Below, one piece after another: positions 30,964-38,802 of a stretch of 64,000 bases of DNA. Source of the DNA: HO2-45-11b sp964450915 (GTDB lineage: Bacteria; Patescibacteriota; Andersenbacteria; UBA10190); contig CAYVFG010000003.1 of the NCBI GenBank assembly GCA_964450915.1, positions 1-64,000 on the forward strand. The letters run 5' to 3'. The translations under genes were made by a program, and so were the position numbers. Each line of letters opens with the position of its first letter. The first letter of the stretch is position 1. The notes beneath the pieces are model-generated. The model did no database searches, was not told the origin of the DNA, and worked only from the letters and a program-made list of their open reading frames with translations.

Positions 30964-32277
30964 ATGGATAAACAAGTCAGCATGGACACTCTCGTGAACC
31001 TGGCAAAGCGCCGAGGGTTTATTTTTGCTGGGTCTGAAATATATGGAGGATTAGCAAACAGCTGGGATTATGGGCCTTTGGGAGTTGAGCTGAGAAATAA
31101 TATCAAAAAATCGTGGTGGAAGAAGTTTGTGCAAAAGCGCCAAGATATTGTGGGGCTAGACTCTGCATTGATTATGAATCCGAAGGTATGGGAGGCATCC
31201 GGCCACGTGGCAACATTTAGCGATCCTCTTATTGAGTGTAAGAATTGTCATGAACGATTTAGGGCGGATCAAGTCGACGTGAATGCGCCTTGCCAAAAGT
31301 GTGGAGAGAAAGATACGTTTACGGAACCTGCTGCGTTTAATTTAATGCTCAAAACGTTTTTGGGGCCAAAAGAAGAAGCTGCTGCAAAGGCATACTTGCG
31401 CCCGGAAACAGCGCAGGCGATGTTCGTGGATTTTCCCCAGGTGCTTGCAAGTTCTCGTAAAAGAATTCCGTTTGGTATTGCGCAGATTGGTCGTGCATTT
31501 CGAAATGAAATTACTCCGGGAAATTTCATATTTCGACTTCGCGAGTTCGATATTATGGAGTTTGAATATTTTGTGCATCCGAATGATTGGGGAAAATATT
31601 TTGAATATTGGCTTGCGCAAATGCATGAATGGATTTCTGAATGTGGAATCGACTCTGCACGAGCTCATGAGCTTGAAGTCCCCGAAGAAGATCGTGCGCA
31701 TTATTCTTCGCGTACGGTTGATATTGAATTTGATTTTCCGTTTGGAAAAAAAGAATTATACGGATTGGCGTACCGTGGCGATTTTGATTTGAAAAATCAT
31801 AGTGAGCACTCTGGAAAAGATTTGTCGTATACGGACCCGGTGACAAACGAAAAATATATTCCACACGTAATTGAGCCTACGTTCGGATTAGATCGTACTA
31901 TCCTTGCCGTGCTTGTGTCTGCGTACAAGGAAGAAGAAGTGGATGGGGAAATGCGAACGGTGTTGAGTCTGCCTGCGCACCTAGCTCCATATCAGGTCGC
32001 CGTATTGCCATTGATGAAAAAAGAAGAGCTTACGGATGAAGCAAGAAAGATTACGGAAGAATTGTCGAACTATATGGCTGTTGAATATGATGAAACGCAA
32101 TCAATCGGAAAGCGATATCGCAGACAAGATGAAATCGGAACACCATTCTGCGTGACGATTGATTACGATACATTGGAAGATAATGCGGTTACTGTTCGCG
32201 ATCGGGATACGATGAAGCAGGAGCGTGTTGCGATTACGGAACTGAAAAAATATCTCGTCGAAAAAATTTCCTTATAG
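30964..32277 (+). CDS. glyS: Glycyl-tRNA synthetase (homodimeric class II type)
   Basis: The single-chain alpha2-type enzyme: motif 1 region near EIYGGLANSWDYGPLGVEL, a zinc-like insert (CKNCHERF...CQKCGEKD), motif 2 (FRNEITPGNFIFRLREFDIMEFE), motif 3 (PTFGLDRTIL) and a C-terminal anticodon-binding domain; 437 residues. TATAGT lies 8 nt before the ATG. Confidence 0.95.
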   Translation: MDKQVSMDTLVNLAKRRGFIFAGSEIYGGLANSWDYGPLGVELRNNIKKSWWKKFVQKRQDIVGLDSALIMNPKVWEASGHVATFSDPLIECKNCHERFRADQVDVNAPCQKCGEKDTFTEPAAFNLMLKTFLGPKEEAAAKAYLRPETAQAMFVDFPQVLASSRKRIPFGIAQIGRAFRNEITPGNFIFRLREFDIMEFEYFVHPNDWGKYFEYWLAQMHEWISECGIDSARAHELEVPEEDRAHYSSRTVDIEFDFPFGKKELYGLAYRGDFDLKNHSEHSGKDLSYTDPVTNEKYIPHVIEPTFGLDRTILAVLVSAYKEEEVDGEMRTVLSLPAHLAPYQVAVLPLMKKEELTDEARKITEELSNYMAVEYDETQSIGKRYRRQDEIGTPFCVTIDYDTLEDNAVTVRDRDTMKQERVAITELKKYLVEKISL

Positions 32278-32306
32278 TTGACAGCTATGAATAAGGGCAG
32301 TATTTT
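32278..32306 (+). promoter_or_regulatory. Promoter directly after glyS stop
   Basis: TTGACA (32278-32283), a 17-base spacer and TATTTT (32301-32306). The -35 begins on the base after the glyS TAG. Confidence 0.72.
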
Positions 32307-32386
32307 GAGACTGCTCTATGAAGACATATAGAGGGATGGCGGAACGCCTATCCATGTTTGGTTCTTTAGGAATTGGGGGGTGTCGA

Positions 32387-32728
32387 ATGCCAGTAAAGCA
32401 AGAGAGTCTTTTCAATCATGTTTTTTCTCAAATTTTTGAAGAGCCAAGCATCGACTTGAGTCGAATTCGGCCATGTGAGCAGCTTTTGTTTCTCACGATG
32501 GGGCTTGGGCGCGTTATTGGGCAGCTTGAGTCCGAGGAGCGGGATGTATTTAGCTATCGTCTGGGGCTTGCCGATGATGGCGTCCATTCAGCAGGCGAGG
32601 TCGCAGTTCTTATGGGTATAGACGTCCAGGCTGTGGATGCGCACTATGCAAAAGGGTTGCGCAAAGTTCGCGCTCACCCAGATGTGCAGAGTATGCGGCC
32701 ATTTGTGCGTCGAGCAATTGTTACGTAG
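32387..32728 (+). CDS. Sigma-70 region 4-like orphan protein, about 113 aa
   Basis: The stretch LESEERDVFSYRLGLADDG, then EVAVLMGIDVQAVDAHYAKG, then LRKVRAHP follows the layout of sigma-factor region 4 (L..RER.VL..R.GL.DG....EE..............A..KLR). The usual DNA-contacting RERIRQIE is replaced by QAVDAHYA. There is no region 2, so it is not a complete sigma factor; it could be a regulator or decoy. The start is uncertain: 32387 has GGGGGG 7 nt upstream, while 32318 and 32336 are in-frame alternatives. It has its own promoter and terminator. Confidence 0.68.
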   Translation: MPVKQESLFNHVFSQIFEEPSIDLSRIRPCEQLLFLTMGLGRVIGQLESEERDVFSYRLGLADDGVHSAGEVAVLMGIDVQAVDAHYAKGLRKVRAHPDVQSMRPFVRRAIVT

Positions 32729-32739
32729 CGCAGCAAGGT

Positions 32740-32773
32740 CTGACGATTTTCTTGTAAGTCGTCAGCTTTTTTA
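32740..32773 (+). terminator. Terminator of the sigma-region-4-like gene
   Basis: CTGACGA and TCGTCAG pair across 12 bases, followed by TTTTTT. Confidence 0.83.
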
Positions 32774-32809
32774 TTTGCCCTTGCTGTACAAAACACGTAC
32801 ACTGGTGAT

Positions 32810-34087
32810 ATGTCAAAATTTCCACTCATCAAAAAAACACTTCCTTCGGGATTAAGAACAATTATTTTACCCCGCCAAGAGATGGCATCTGCAACCATCA
32901 TGGTATTGATCGGGGTTGGGTCCAGATATGAAACCCCGAAGCAGGGTGGATTATCCCACTTTTTAGAGCACATGTTTTTTAAAGGCACGACGAATCGCCC
33001 GACGACGAAAGAGATTTCAGAAGCAGTTGATAATATCGGCGGAGAATTCAACGCATTCACCAGCGAAGAATACACTGGGTATTATGTAAAAGTTGCATCT
33101 GAGTATTTGGAAAAGGGCGCTGAAGTCGTTGCGGATATTCTTTTGAACCCCTTATTTCCGGAAGAGGAAATCGAACGAGAGCGCGGTGTTATTCAAGAAG
33201 AAATTAAGATGTATACGGATATGCCAATGCGCCATATTCAGCATTTGTGGAATTCCGCATTGTTTGGGGATACGCCGCTTGGGCGCCGTATTGACGGAAC
33301 GCACGAGACAGTGAGCGCATTTAAGCGCAAAGATTTTCTTTCGTATGTAAAATCGCATTACCATACTGGTAATGCGATCGTTGTGGTTGCGGGCAATGTT
33401 GATCCGAAGAAAACGCAGAAGATGATTCAGGATATGTTTGCTCCGCTTGTTGATGGTGCGGAAACGAACCCAAAATCAGCTCCGAAGAAAATGCCCGCGA
33501 AAAAATTTGTGCATGAGTATAGAAAGACATTGGATCAAACGCACTTGATGGTAGGCGTTCCAGGTGTTTCTGAAAACGATCCTCGTAAATATGCGGCAGG
33601 GCTTTTGGCAGCAATCTTGGGCGGGGGCATGAGCAGCCGCTTGTTCCTCAGCGTTCGCGAACGAAACGGTTTGGCGTACATGGTGCGAACATCTTCCGAT
33701 ACGTATACGGATGCGGGAAGTTTTGTAACCCAATCTGGCGTTCGAACAGATAAGGCTCAGCAAGCGCTCAAGCTTATTTTGGAGGAATATGACAGAATAA
33801 TGGAAGAGCCTGTTACGAAAGAAGAGCTTGATAAAGTGAAGAAAATGGCTCGAGGAAGCTTGGTTCTTGATTTGGAAGAAACGAATGCTCTTGCGTTATT
33901 TTCCAGCATTCAGGATTTAACGGAGCATACGATTAAGACGCCGGACCAGATTATGAAAGAAATTAATAAGGTTACGATTAGCGATATTCAGGATATCGCT
34001 CGTGAACTTCTTCGAAAAGACAAACGCACTGTTGCGCTGCTCGGTCCGCAGAAGTCTTCTGCGCCGTTTGAGAAATTGCTCAACTAA
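32810..34087 (+). CDS. M16-family zinc peptidase, 425 aa
   Basis: The inverted zinc motif HFLEH (GGLSHFLEHMFFKGT, about residues 49-53) is followed by the distant Glu region (EERGVIQEEIKMY), and the second M16 domain contains the R/Y pair region (GLAYMVRTSSDTYTDAG). It is a cytoplasmic protease of the processing-peptidase family. TACACT lies 6 nt before the ATG; no Shine-Dalgarno. Confidence 0.93.
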   Translation: MSKFPLIKKTLPSGLRTIILPRQEMASATIMVLIGVGSRYETPKQGGLSHFLEHMFFKGTTNRPTTKEISEAVDNIGGEFNAFTSEEYTGYYVKVASEYLEKGAEVVADILLNPLFPEEEIERERGVIQEEIKMYTDMPMRHIQHLWNSALFGDTPLGRRIDGTHETVSAFKRKDFLSYVKSHYHTGNAIVVVAGNVDPKKTQKMIQDMFAPLVDGAETNPKSAPKKMPAKKFVHEYRKTLDQTHLMVGVPGVSENDPRKYAAGLLAAILGGGMSSRLFLSVRERNGLAYMVRTSSDTYTDAGSFVTQSGVRTDKAQQALKLILEEYDRIMEEPVTKEELDKVKKMARGSLVLDLEETNALALFSSIQDLTEHTIKTPDQIMKEINKVTISDIQDIARELLRKDKRTVALLGPQKSSAPFEKLLN

Positions 34088-34107
34088 TTGTATAATTAGG
34101 CAATACT

Positions 34108-35160
34108 ATGCCTATGATACAAGGAAATAAACAGGTTATTGAAATATCTTCCGGAACAATTATTCGCGTCATGGTGTTCGCGGTGTTGCTTGCGTTGCTC
34201 TATATCATCAAGGACATTCTTCTTATGCTTGTCGGGGCAATGGTGATCGCGTTTGCTATCGAGCCCCTTGCGAAGGCCCTGAGAAAATACAATATTCCGA
34301 GGGCTATTTCTGTCATCGTGGTGTATTTGCTGTTTATAGGTCTTATAGCAATTGCGCTTCGCTTGGTATTGCCTGCATTAGCAGAGCAGACAACTCAAAT
34401 TGCACAGCAAGTTCCGCAAATCGTAAGCGGGCTGGAGCGAACAGTGGGGACAATCCCAGGGTTTTCTCCTGAGACTATAGCCGTTCAGATCCAATCTGCC
34501 CTTACCAGTTTCGGAAATAATCTCACGAACCTTACGACGCAGGTATTTTTGCAGACAAAATCAATATTCACCGGAGTATTTTCTCTGTTCTTCGTCCTCG
34601 TGATTGCATTTTATTTGGTAATTGAAGAGGATGCGTTAAAGAAACTGTTTCGTTATATTATTCCAAAACAGCACGTTGCGTATGCGGAGCTGATGATTGA
34701 TAGGATTCAGACGAAATTAGGAAGATGGGTGTTAGCTCAGCTGTTTTTGGGGATTATCGTCGGATGTGCGATCGGGTTGATATTTTGGGCAATCGGATTT
34801 AAGTATGCGCTTGCACTCGGGGTTGTGGCCGCTATCTTAGAAGTATTCCCTGTGGTGGGGCCTATTATGTCCGCTCTATTCGGAACATTATTAGCTCTAT
34901 CTCAGTCGTTCGTATTTGGCATTATCGCACTTATTATCTATATTATTGTTCAGCAGGTAGAAGGCCAAGTATTGGTGCCTAATATTATGCGCAAGGCGGT
35001 TGGGTTGAACCCTCTTGTAACCATCATCGCAGTTCTTTTGGGGGGAAGGCTTGCGGGTGTGCCGGGAATCATTCTCGCAGTACCTATCGCAACTATTTTT
35101 AGCATTATGCTAGGCGACTTTTTCTCCACCTCAGCTGGTGATGATGAGCTAGCAGGGTAA
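34108..35160 (+). CDS. AI-2E family transporter, 350 aa
   Basis: Eight predicted membrane helices and the PLVTIIAVLLGGRLAGVPGI signature are typical of AI-2E (PerM-like) proteins. The family includes a sodium/proton antiporter and a quorum-signal exporter, so the substrate cannot be fixed. TATAAT lies 11 nt before the start. Confidence 0.92.
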   Translation: MPMIQGNKQVIEISSGTIIRVMVFAVLLALLYIIKDILLMLVGAMVIAFAIEPLAKALRKYNIPRAISVIVVYLLFIGLIAIALRLVLPALAEQTTQIAQQVPQIVSGLERTVGTIPGFSPETIAVQIQSALTSFGNNLTNLTTQVFLQTKSIFTGVFSLFFVLVIAFYLVIEEDALKKLFRYIIPKQHVAYAELMIDRIQTKLGRWVLAQLFLGIIVGCAIGLIFWAIGFKYALALGVVAAILEVFPVVGPIMSALFGTLLALSQSFVFGIIALIIYIIVQQVEGQVLVPNIMRKAVGLNPLVTIIAVLLGGRLAGVPGIILAVPIATIFSIMLGDFFSTSAGDDELAG

Positions 35161-35186
35161 TATTATTATTAATCACACTTACTATT

Positions 35187-35714
35187 ATGAACTTATGGCA
35201 CGACGTTTCGTTTGGAAAATCTCTTGATGAATTAAACCTTATTGTCGAGATTCCGACTGGTTCGCAAAACAAGTATGAGCTGGATAAAGATTATGGATTA
35301 ATCAAGCTTGATCGCGTGTTGTACTCGCCATTGCATTACCCTGGTGATTACGGATTTATTCCGCAGACGCTTGGAGAAGATAACGATCCGTTGGATGGAA
35401 TCGTAATGATGAATTTCCCGACATATCCTGGGACACTCATGACTGTGCGTCCTCTTGGAATGCTTCGCATGGTTGATCAGGGAGAGAACGATGAGAAGAT
35501 TCTTTGCGTACCAGTAGATGATGTGCGTTTTGAAGGGGTTACAAAGCTTTCGGATGTAGCTCAGCCGGTGCTTGATGAAGTTGCTCACTTCTTTGCCGTC
35601 TATAAGCAGCTAGAGAAAAAAGAAGTTGTTATCAACGGATGGGCAGATTTGGACGAAACAAAGAAATGCATTCAGGCGGGGATTGATCGATACAACGAAA
35701 AGTTTCCTAAATAA
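35187..35714 (+). CDS. ppa: Inorganic pyrophosphatase
   Basis: A family I soluble pyrophosphatase, 175 residues, with EIPTGSQNKYELDKDYGLIK and the metal-binding DEDNDPLDG region (GEDNDPLDGIV). It removes pyrophosphate from biosynthetic reactions, including the synthetases encoded nearby. Its stop overlaps the end of the convergent membrane-protein gene by 8 bases. Confidence 0.95.
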   Translation: MNLWHDVSFGKSLDELNLIVEIPTGSQNKYELDKDYGLIKLDRVLYSPLHYPGDYGFIPQTLGEDNDPLDGIVMMNFPTYPGTLMTVRPLGMLRMVDQGENDEKILCVPVDDVRFEGVTKLSDVAQPVLDEVAHFFAVYKQLEKKEVVINGWADLDETKKCIQAGIDRYNEKFPK

Positions 35715-36159
35715 GAATACGGGTAATTATAATCGCAAGTCCGCCTACAAGGATTTGCGATAGTAGGCCCTTTGGTACTGAATCTGTTTCGCGCTGAATT
35801 GCTTCGTGAAAACTAAAATACGCCTGAATAAATTTCGGAAAACGATTTTTCTGATGCTTTTTTGTCATGCTCCAGAACGCGTGCAAGGTATCCGGCATGT
35901 TGCCCCCTGCTATTGCTGCGAGTATCGATAGGGAAAATGCGGCGTTGCCAGCAATGAGATATGCTGCGCCGAGTCCCGATACAACGTCCAAGGCTACATA
36001 AGCATATGGATATGATTTCATCTTATGCGGATAAATATTCCAATGGAGCATTCTGTCGCATAGAAAATGCATTATAAACGCAGCGCAGAAAGCAAGGATA
36101 GGATTTGGGAAAATAATTCCTAGGGGAATGCTGATGATTGTATGAGTAATGGAAAGCAT
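35707..36159 (-). CDS. Small membrane protein with a conserved HFLCDR...HWNIYPH motif, 150 aa
   Basis: Three or four membrane helices surround a His/Asp-containing motif, MHFLCDRMLHWNIYPH, reminiscent of YdjM/YbcI-like membrane metal-dependent hydrolases; later FHEAIQRETDS adds His and Glu. The start MLSITH at 36159 has TATACT 8 nt upstream; the longer open frame runs antisense into tatD. It is divergent from tatD. The enzymatic role is inferred from the motif only. Confidence 0.72.
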   Translation of the reverse strand: MLSITHTIISIPLGIIFPNPILAFCAAFIMHFLCDRMLHWNIYPHKMKSYPYAYVALDVVSGLGAAYLIAGNAAFSLSILAAIAGGNMPDTLHAFWSMTKKHQKNRFPKFIQAYFSFHEAIQRETDSVPKGLLSQILVGGLAIIITRILI

Positions 36160-36195
36160 ATTGCACAAGTATAACGCGCAACGTATGCTGTGGCT

Positions 36196-36984
36196 ATGTT
36201 TGACAGTCACGCGCATATAAACGACGCAGCATTCGACGAAGATCGAGATGCTCTGCTTACGAGCATGTTTGCATCCGGTGTTACTGGCTGGATTGAAGTT
36301 GGAACGAGTATTGAAGAAAGTAAAAAGGCCCTGTCGCTCGCGAGCGACAGGGCAGGCTCTGACCTGCAAATATTTGCATCCGTTGGCGTGCATCCGCATG
36401 AGTTACAACATATGCAAGATAGCGATTGGAGCAAGCTTTCCGAGCTTGCTGATAACTCGCTTTGCAAAGCTGTTGGCGAAGTGGGGTTGGATTTTTCCAG
36501 AGGAACTGATATCGAATTTCAGGAAAAGATATTAAAAAGATTTATTGCGCTTGCTCAGCAAAAAAATCTCCCCATTATTTTCCATGTTCGAAGCGGAAAT
36601 GATATAGATGCTCATGATGAGCTTATTCGAATATTAAAAACATATACAAATAGCGATAGGCCCAAAGGCGTTATCCATACGTTTAGCGGGAATTTGCAAC
36701 AGGCTCAAGAATATATCTCACTTGGAATGTTGATTTCATTTTCCGGCGTTTTGACGTTTAAAAAGTCAGAAGGATTGCGAGGAATTGCCAAAACAATCCC
36801 GTTAGAATCTATTCTTATTGAAACAGATTGCCCGTATTTAACCCCAGAACCGTTCCGAGGCAAGCGGAATGATCCATCGTATTGCAGGTTTGTCATACAA
36901 AGTATATCAGAATTACGAGGTGTAGGATTTTCTGAGATAGAACAAAAAACGCACAACAACGCCAAGAAATTGTTTTCTATTTGA
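36196..36984 (+). CDS. tatD: TatD-family metal-dependent hydrolase (DNase)
   Basis: The metal ligands are all visible: FDSHAHIN, GEVGLDF, FHVRSG, HTFSGN and ETDCPYLTPEPFRGKRN. The protein is 262 residues. A 26-bp perfect palindrome is inserted in frame early in the gene (KALSLASDRAGSD). TTGCAC-17-TATGCT forms the promoter, 6 nt before the ATG. The stop TGA lies inside the -35 TTGACA of the next gene. Confidence 0.93.
   Translation: MFDSHAHINDAAFDEDRDALLTSMFASGVTGWIEVGTSIEESKKALSLASDRAGSDLQIFASVGVHPHELQHMQDSDWSKLSELADNSLCKAVGEVGLDFSRGTDIEFQEKILKRFIALAQQKNLPIIFHVRSGNDIDAHDELIRILKTYTNSDRPKGVIHTFSGNLQQAQEYISLGMLISFSGVLTFKKSEGLRGIAKTIPLESILIETDCPYLTPEPFRGKRNDPSYCRFVIQSISELRGVGFSEIEQKTHNNAKKLFSI
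36328..36353. repeat. 26-bp perfect palindrome inside tatD
   Basis: GCCCTGTCGCTCG joins its exact reverse complement with no spacer, and the reading frame is kept. Confidence 0.75.
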
Positions 36985-37009
36985 CAATGACCAATAAAAG
37001 GCCTATAAT
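36981..37009 (+). promoter_or_regulatory. Perfect sigma-70 consensus promoter
   Basis: TTGACA, a 17-base spacer and TATAAT, with the tatD stop codon embedded in the -35. The leader of about 95 nt before the next start contains CGAGG-CAAGGTA-CCTCG. Confidence 0.88.
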
Positions 37010-37111
37010 TGTCACAGTTCGTTGACAGTTTGGTGTATATAAATTTGGGGTCTGCGAGGCAAGGTACCTCGTGTTTGATAGTTTCTTTAGTGTTTGATCA
37101 TGGAGTTGATC

Positions 37112-37330
37112 ATGTCGAGTTCAATTGAAGGCGGTCCTCTTCTTCGTTTTTTGCAGGAGAATTCTGTTGCCGCTACGCCACCGCGGGATCTCTGGGAAGA
37201 ATTGGAGGCTTCTGGTCGACGCAGGAAAATTCCGAGGGAGGCAAGAAAGATCGGCGGATCAGAAAAGCCGCTTTCTCTGGAAGATCTTGGCAGGCCTTTC
37301 GTTGATTCACACGCTTGTGTGATTCTCTGA
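37112..37330 (+). CDS. Small hypothetical protein, 72 aa
   Basis: MSSSIEGG at 37112 has GGAG 6 nt upstream. The transcript comes from a perfect consensus promoter and ends at a strong terminator. The protein is charged and probably partly disordered (DLWEELEASGRRRKIPREAR, then EKPLSLEDLGRPF). The combination suggests high expression. The family is not recognised. Confidence 0.75.
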   Translation: MSSSIEGGPLLRFLQENSVAATPPRDLWEELEASGRRRKIPREARKIGGSEKPLSLEDLGRPFVDSHACVIL

Positions 37331-37364
37331 AAAGAAAGCATTTGTCCACGTACTACAACAGCAA

Positions 37365-37404
37365 GCCGTATTGAGTGATTTCACTTAGTACGGCGATTTT
37401 TTTT
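37365..37404 (+). terminator. Terminator of gene 37112-37330
   Basis: GCCGTA-AGTG and CACT-TACGGC pair, followed by eight T. Confidence 0.86.
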
Positions 37405-37449
37405 GGCAAACTTTTTTGCCAACCCCGCGTAGCCTTGGCGAAGTGGGGT
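37403..37449. repeat. Two hairpin repeats before rarA
   Basis: TTGGCAAA/TTTGCCAA (37403-37422) is followed by ACCCC...GGGGT (37422-37449) enclosing GCGTAGCCTTGGCGAAG. They look like mobile palindromic repeats rather than a terminator. Confidence 0.5.
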
Positions 37450-37494
37450 AGAAACACTATAGAGAATGCTAGTATTTCTCGATATACTTTCATT

Positions 37495-38781
37495 ATGTCA
37501 CGAACAGAACGCAAACAAGAAGCGTTGTATAAGCCCTTGGCCGCCATGATGCGACCGAAGAGTTTGGATGATTTTGTAGGGCATGCCGAGGTGCTCGGAA
37601 AGGGAAAGCCGTTACGAAAAGCCATTGAGCAGGGAAAGGTTGGGTCGCTGATTTTATGGGGGCCTCCTGGTGTTGGAAAAACGACATTGGCAGAGTTGAT
37701 TGCGCGAAATATGGATGCAGCAATTGAGCGGGTGAGTGCCGTTACTGCAGGGGTAAAAGATTTGCGCGACGTGCTTTCGCGTGCACGCGAGTGGCAGAAA
37801 ATAAAAAAATCGACAGTCCTGATTGTAGACGAGATTCATCGATTCAATAAAAGCCAGCAAGATGTATTGTTGCCCGCCGTTGAAGAGGGGCTTGTGATCA
37901 TGATCGGTGCAACAACAGAAAATCCGTATTTCGAAGTGGTTTCAGCGCTTATTTCCCGCGCGCAAGTAGTTCGGCTGGAAATTCTTCAAGACAAAGATAT
38001 TAAAAAAATTATTGCTCATGCGCTTGTGGAGTATCCGGCATTACATATTGAAAAAGATAGCCTTGATGCAATTGCTCAGCGATCCGGCGGCGATGCTCGG
38101 CGGGCATTGAATATTTTGGAGAGAATTATTGCAGCGAAAAAGAAGGGGGAAATTACTATAAAAGATATTCAAGCGGCAGCTCATGGGAGTGTGACGCATT
38201 ATGATAAGGCGGGCGATGTGCATTACGATACGATTTCAGCGTTTATTAAAAGCTTGCGAGGGTCGGATGTTGATGCGGCATTATTTTATTTATTTAGAAT
38301 GATTGTAGCTGGAGAAGATCCGAAATTTATCATCAGAAGAATGTTTATATTTGCATCCGAAGATATCGGCAATGCTGATCCACATGCGTTAATGCTGGTA
38401 GCTGCAGCAAGCCAGGCTCTCATGTGGGTTGGCTTGCCCGAGGCGGAGTATAACTTGGCTCATACTGCATGCTACTTAGCCGCAGCTCCAAAGAGCAATT
38501 CTGTAACCCGGGCAATGGGTGCAGTAAAACAAGACGTAGAAGTGCATGGCAACGATGCGCCACCGGGCAACGTTGTAAATGCTCCCATTGAAGATATGAA
38601 GCAACATGGTCGCGGAGTTGGGTATGAATATCCTCATAACTTTCCTGGGCATATCGTCAAGCAGCAATATCGGCCGAATTCCGTCCAGAACAATATCTAT
38701 TACGAACCGGGCGATGAAGGGTTTGAAAAAGAGGTAAAGCGTCGCATAGAGGCAGCGCGGAAAGTTATATACGGGCAATAA
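37495..38781 (+). CDS. rarA: Replication-associated recombination protein A (AAA+ ATPase)
   Basis: Walker A GPPGVGKTT, Walker B LIVDEIHRF, sensor regions and the C-terminal MgsA tetramerisation domain (PEAEYNLAHTACYLAAAPKS) match RarA/MgsA; about 428 residues. It acts at stalled replication forks. TATACT lies 6 nt before the start. Confidence 0.93.
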   Translation: MSRTERKQEALYKPLAAMMRPKSLDDFVGHAEVLGKGKPLRKAIEQGKVGSLILWGPPGVGKTTLAELIARNMDAAIERVSAVTAGVKDLRDVLSRAREWQKIKKSTVLIVDEIHRFNKSQQDVLLPAVEEGLVIMIGATTENPYFEVVSALISRAQVVRLEILQDKDIKKIIAHALVEYPALHIEKDSLDAIAQRSGGDARRALNILERIIAAKKKGEITIKDIQAAAHGSVTHYDKAGDVHYDTISAFIKSLRGSDVDAALFYLFRMIVAGEDPKFIIRRMFIFASEDIGNADPHALMLVAAASQALMWVGLPEAEYNLAHTACYLAAAPKSNSVTRAMGAVKQDVEVHGNDAPPGNVVNAPIEDMKQHGRGVGYEYPHNFPGHIVKQQYRPNSVQNNIYYEPGDEGFEKEVKRRIEAARKVIYGQ

Positions 38782-38802
38782 AAGTTGTGTATACTGCTAT
38801 TT

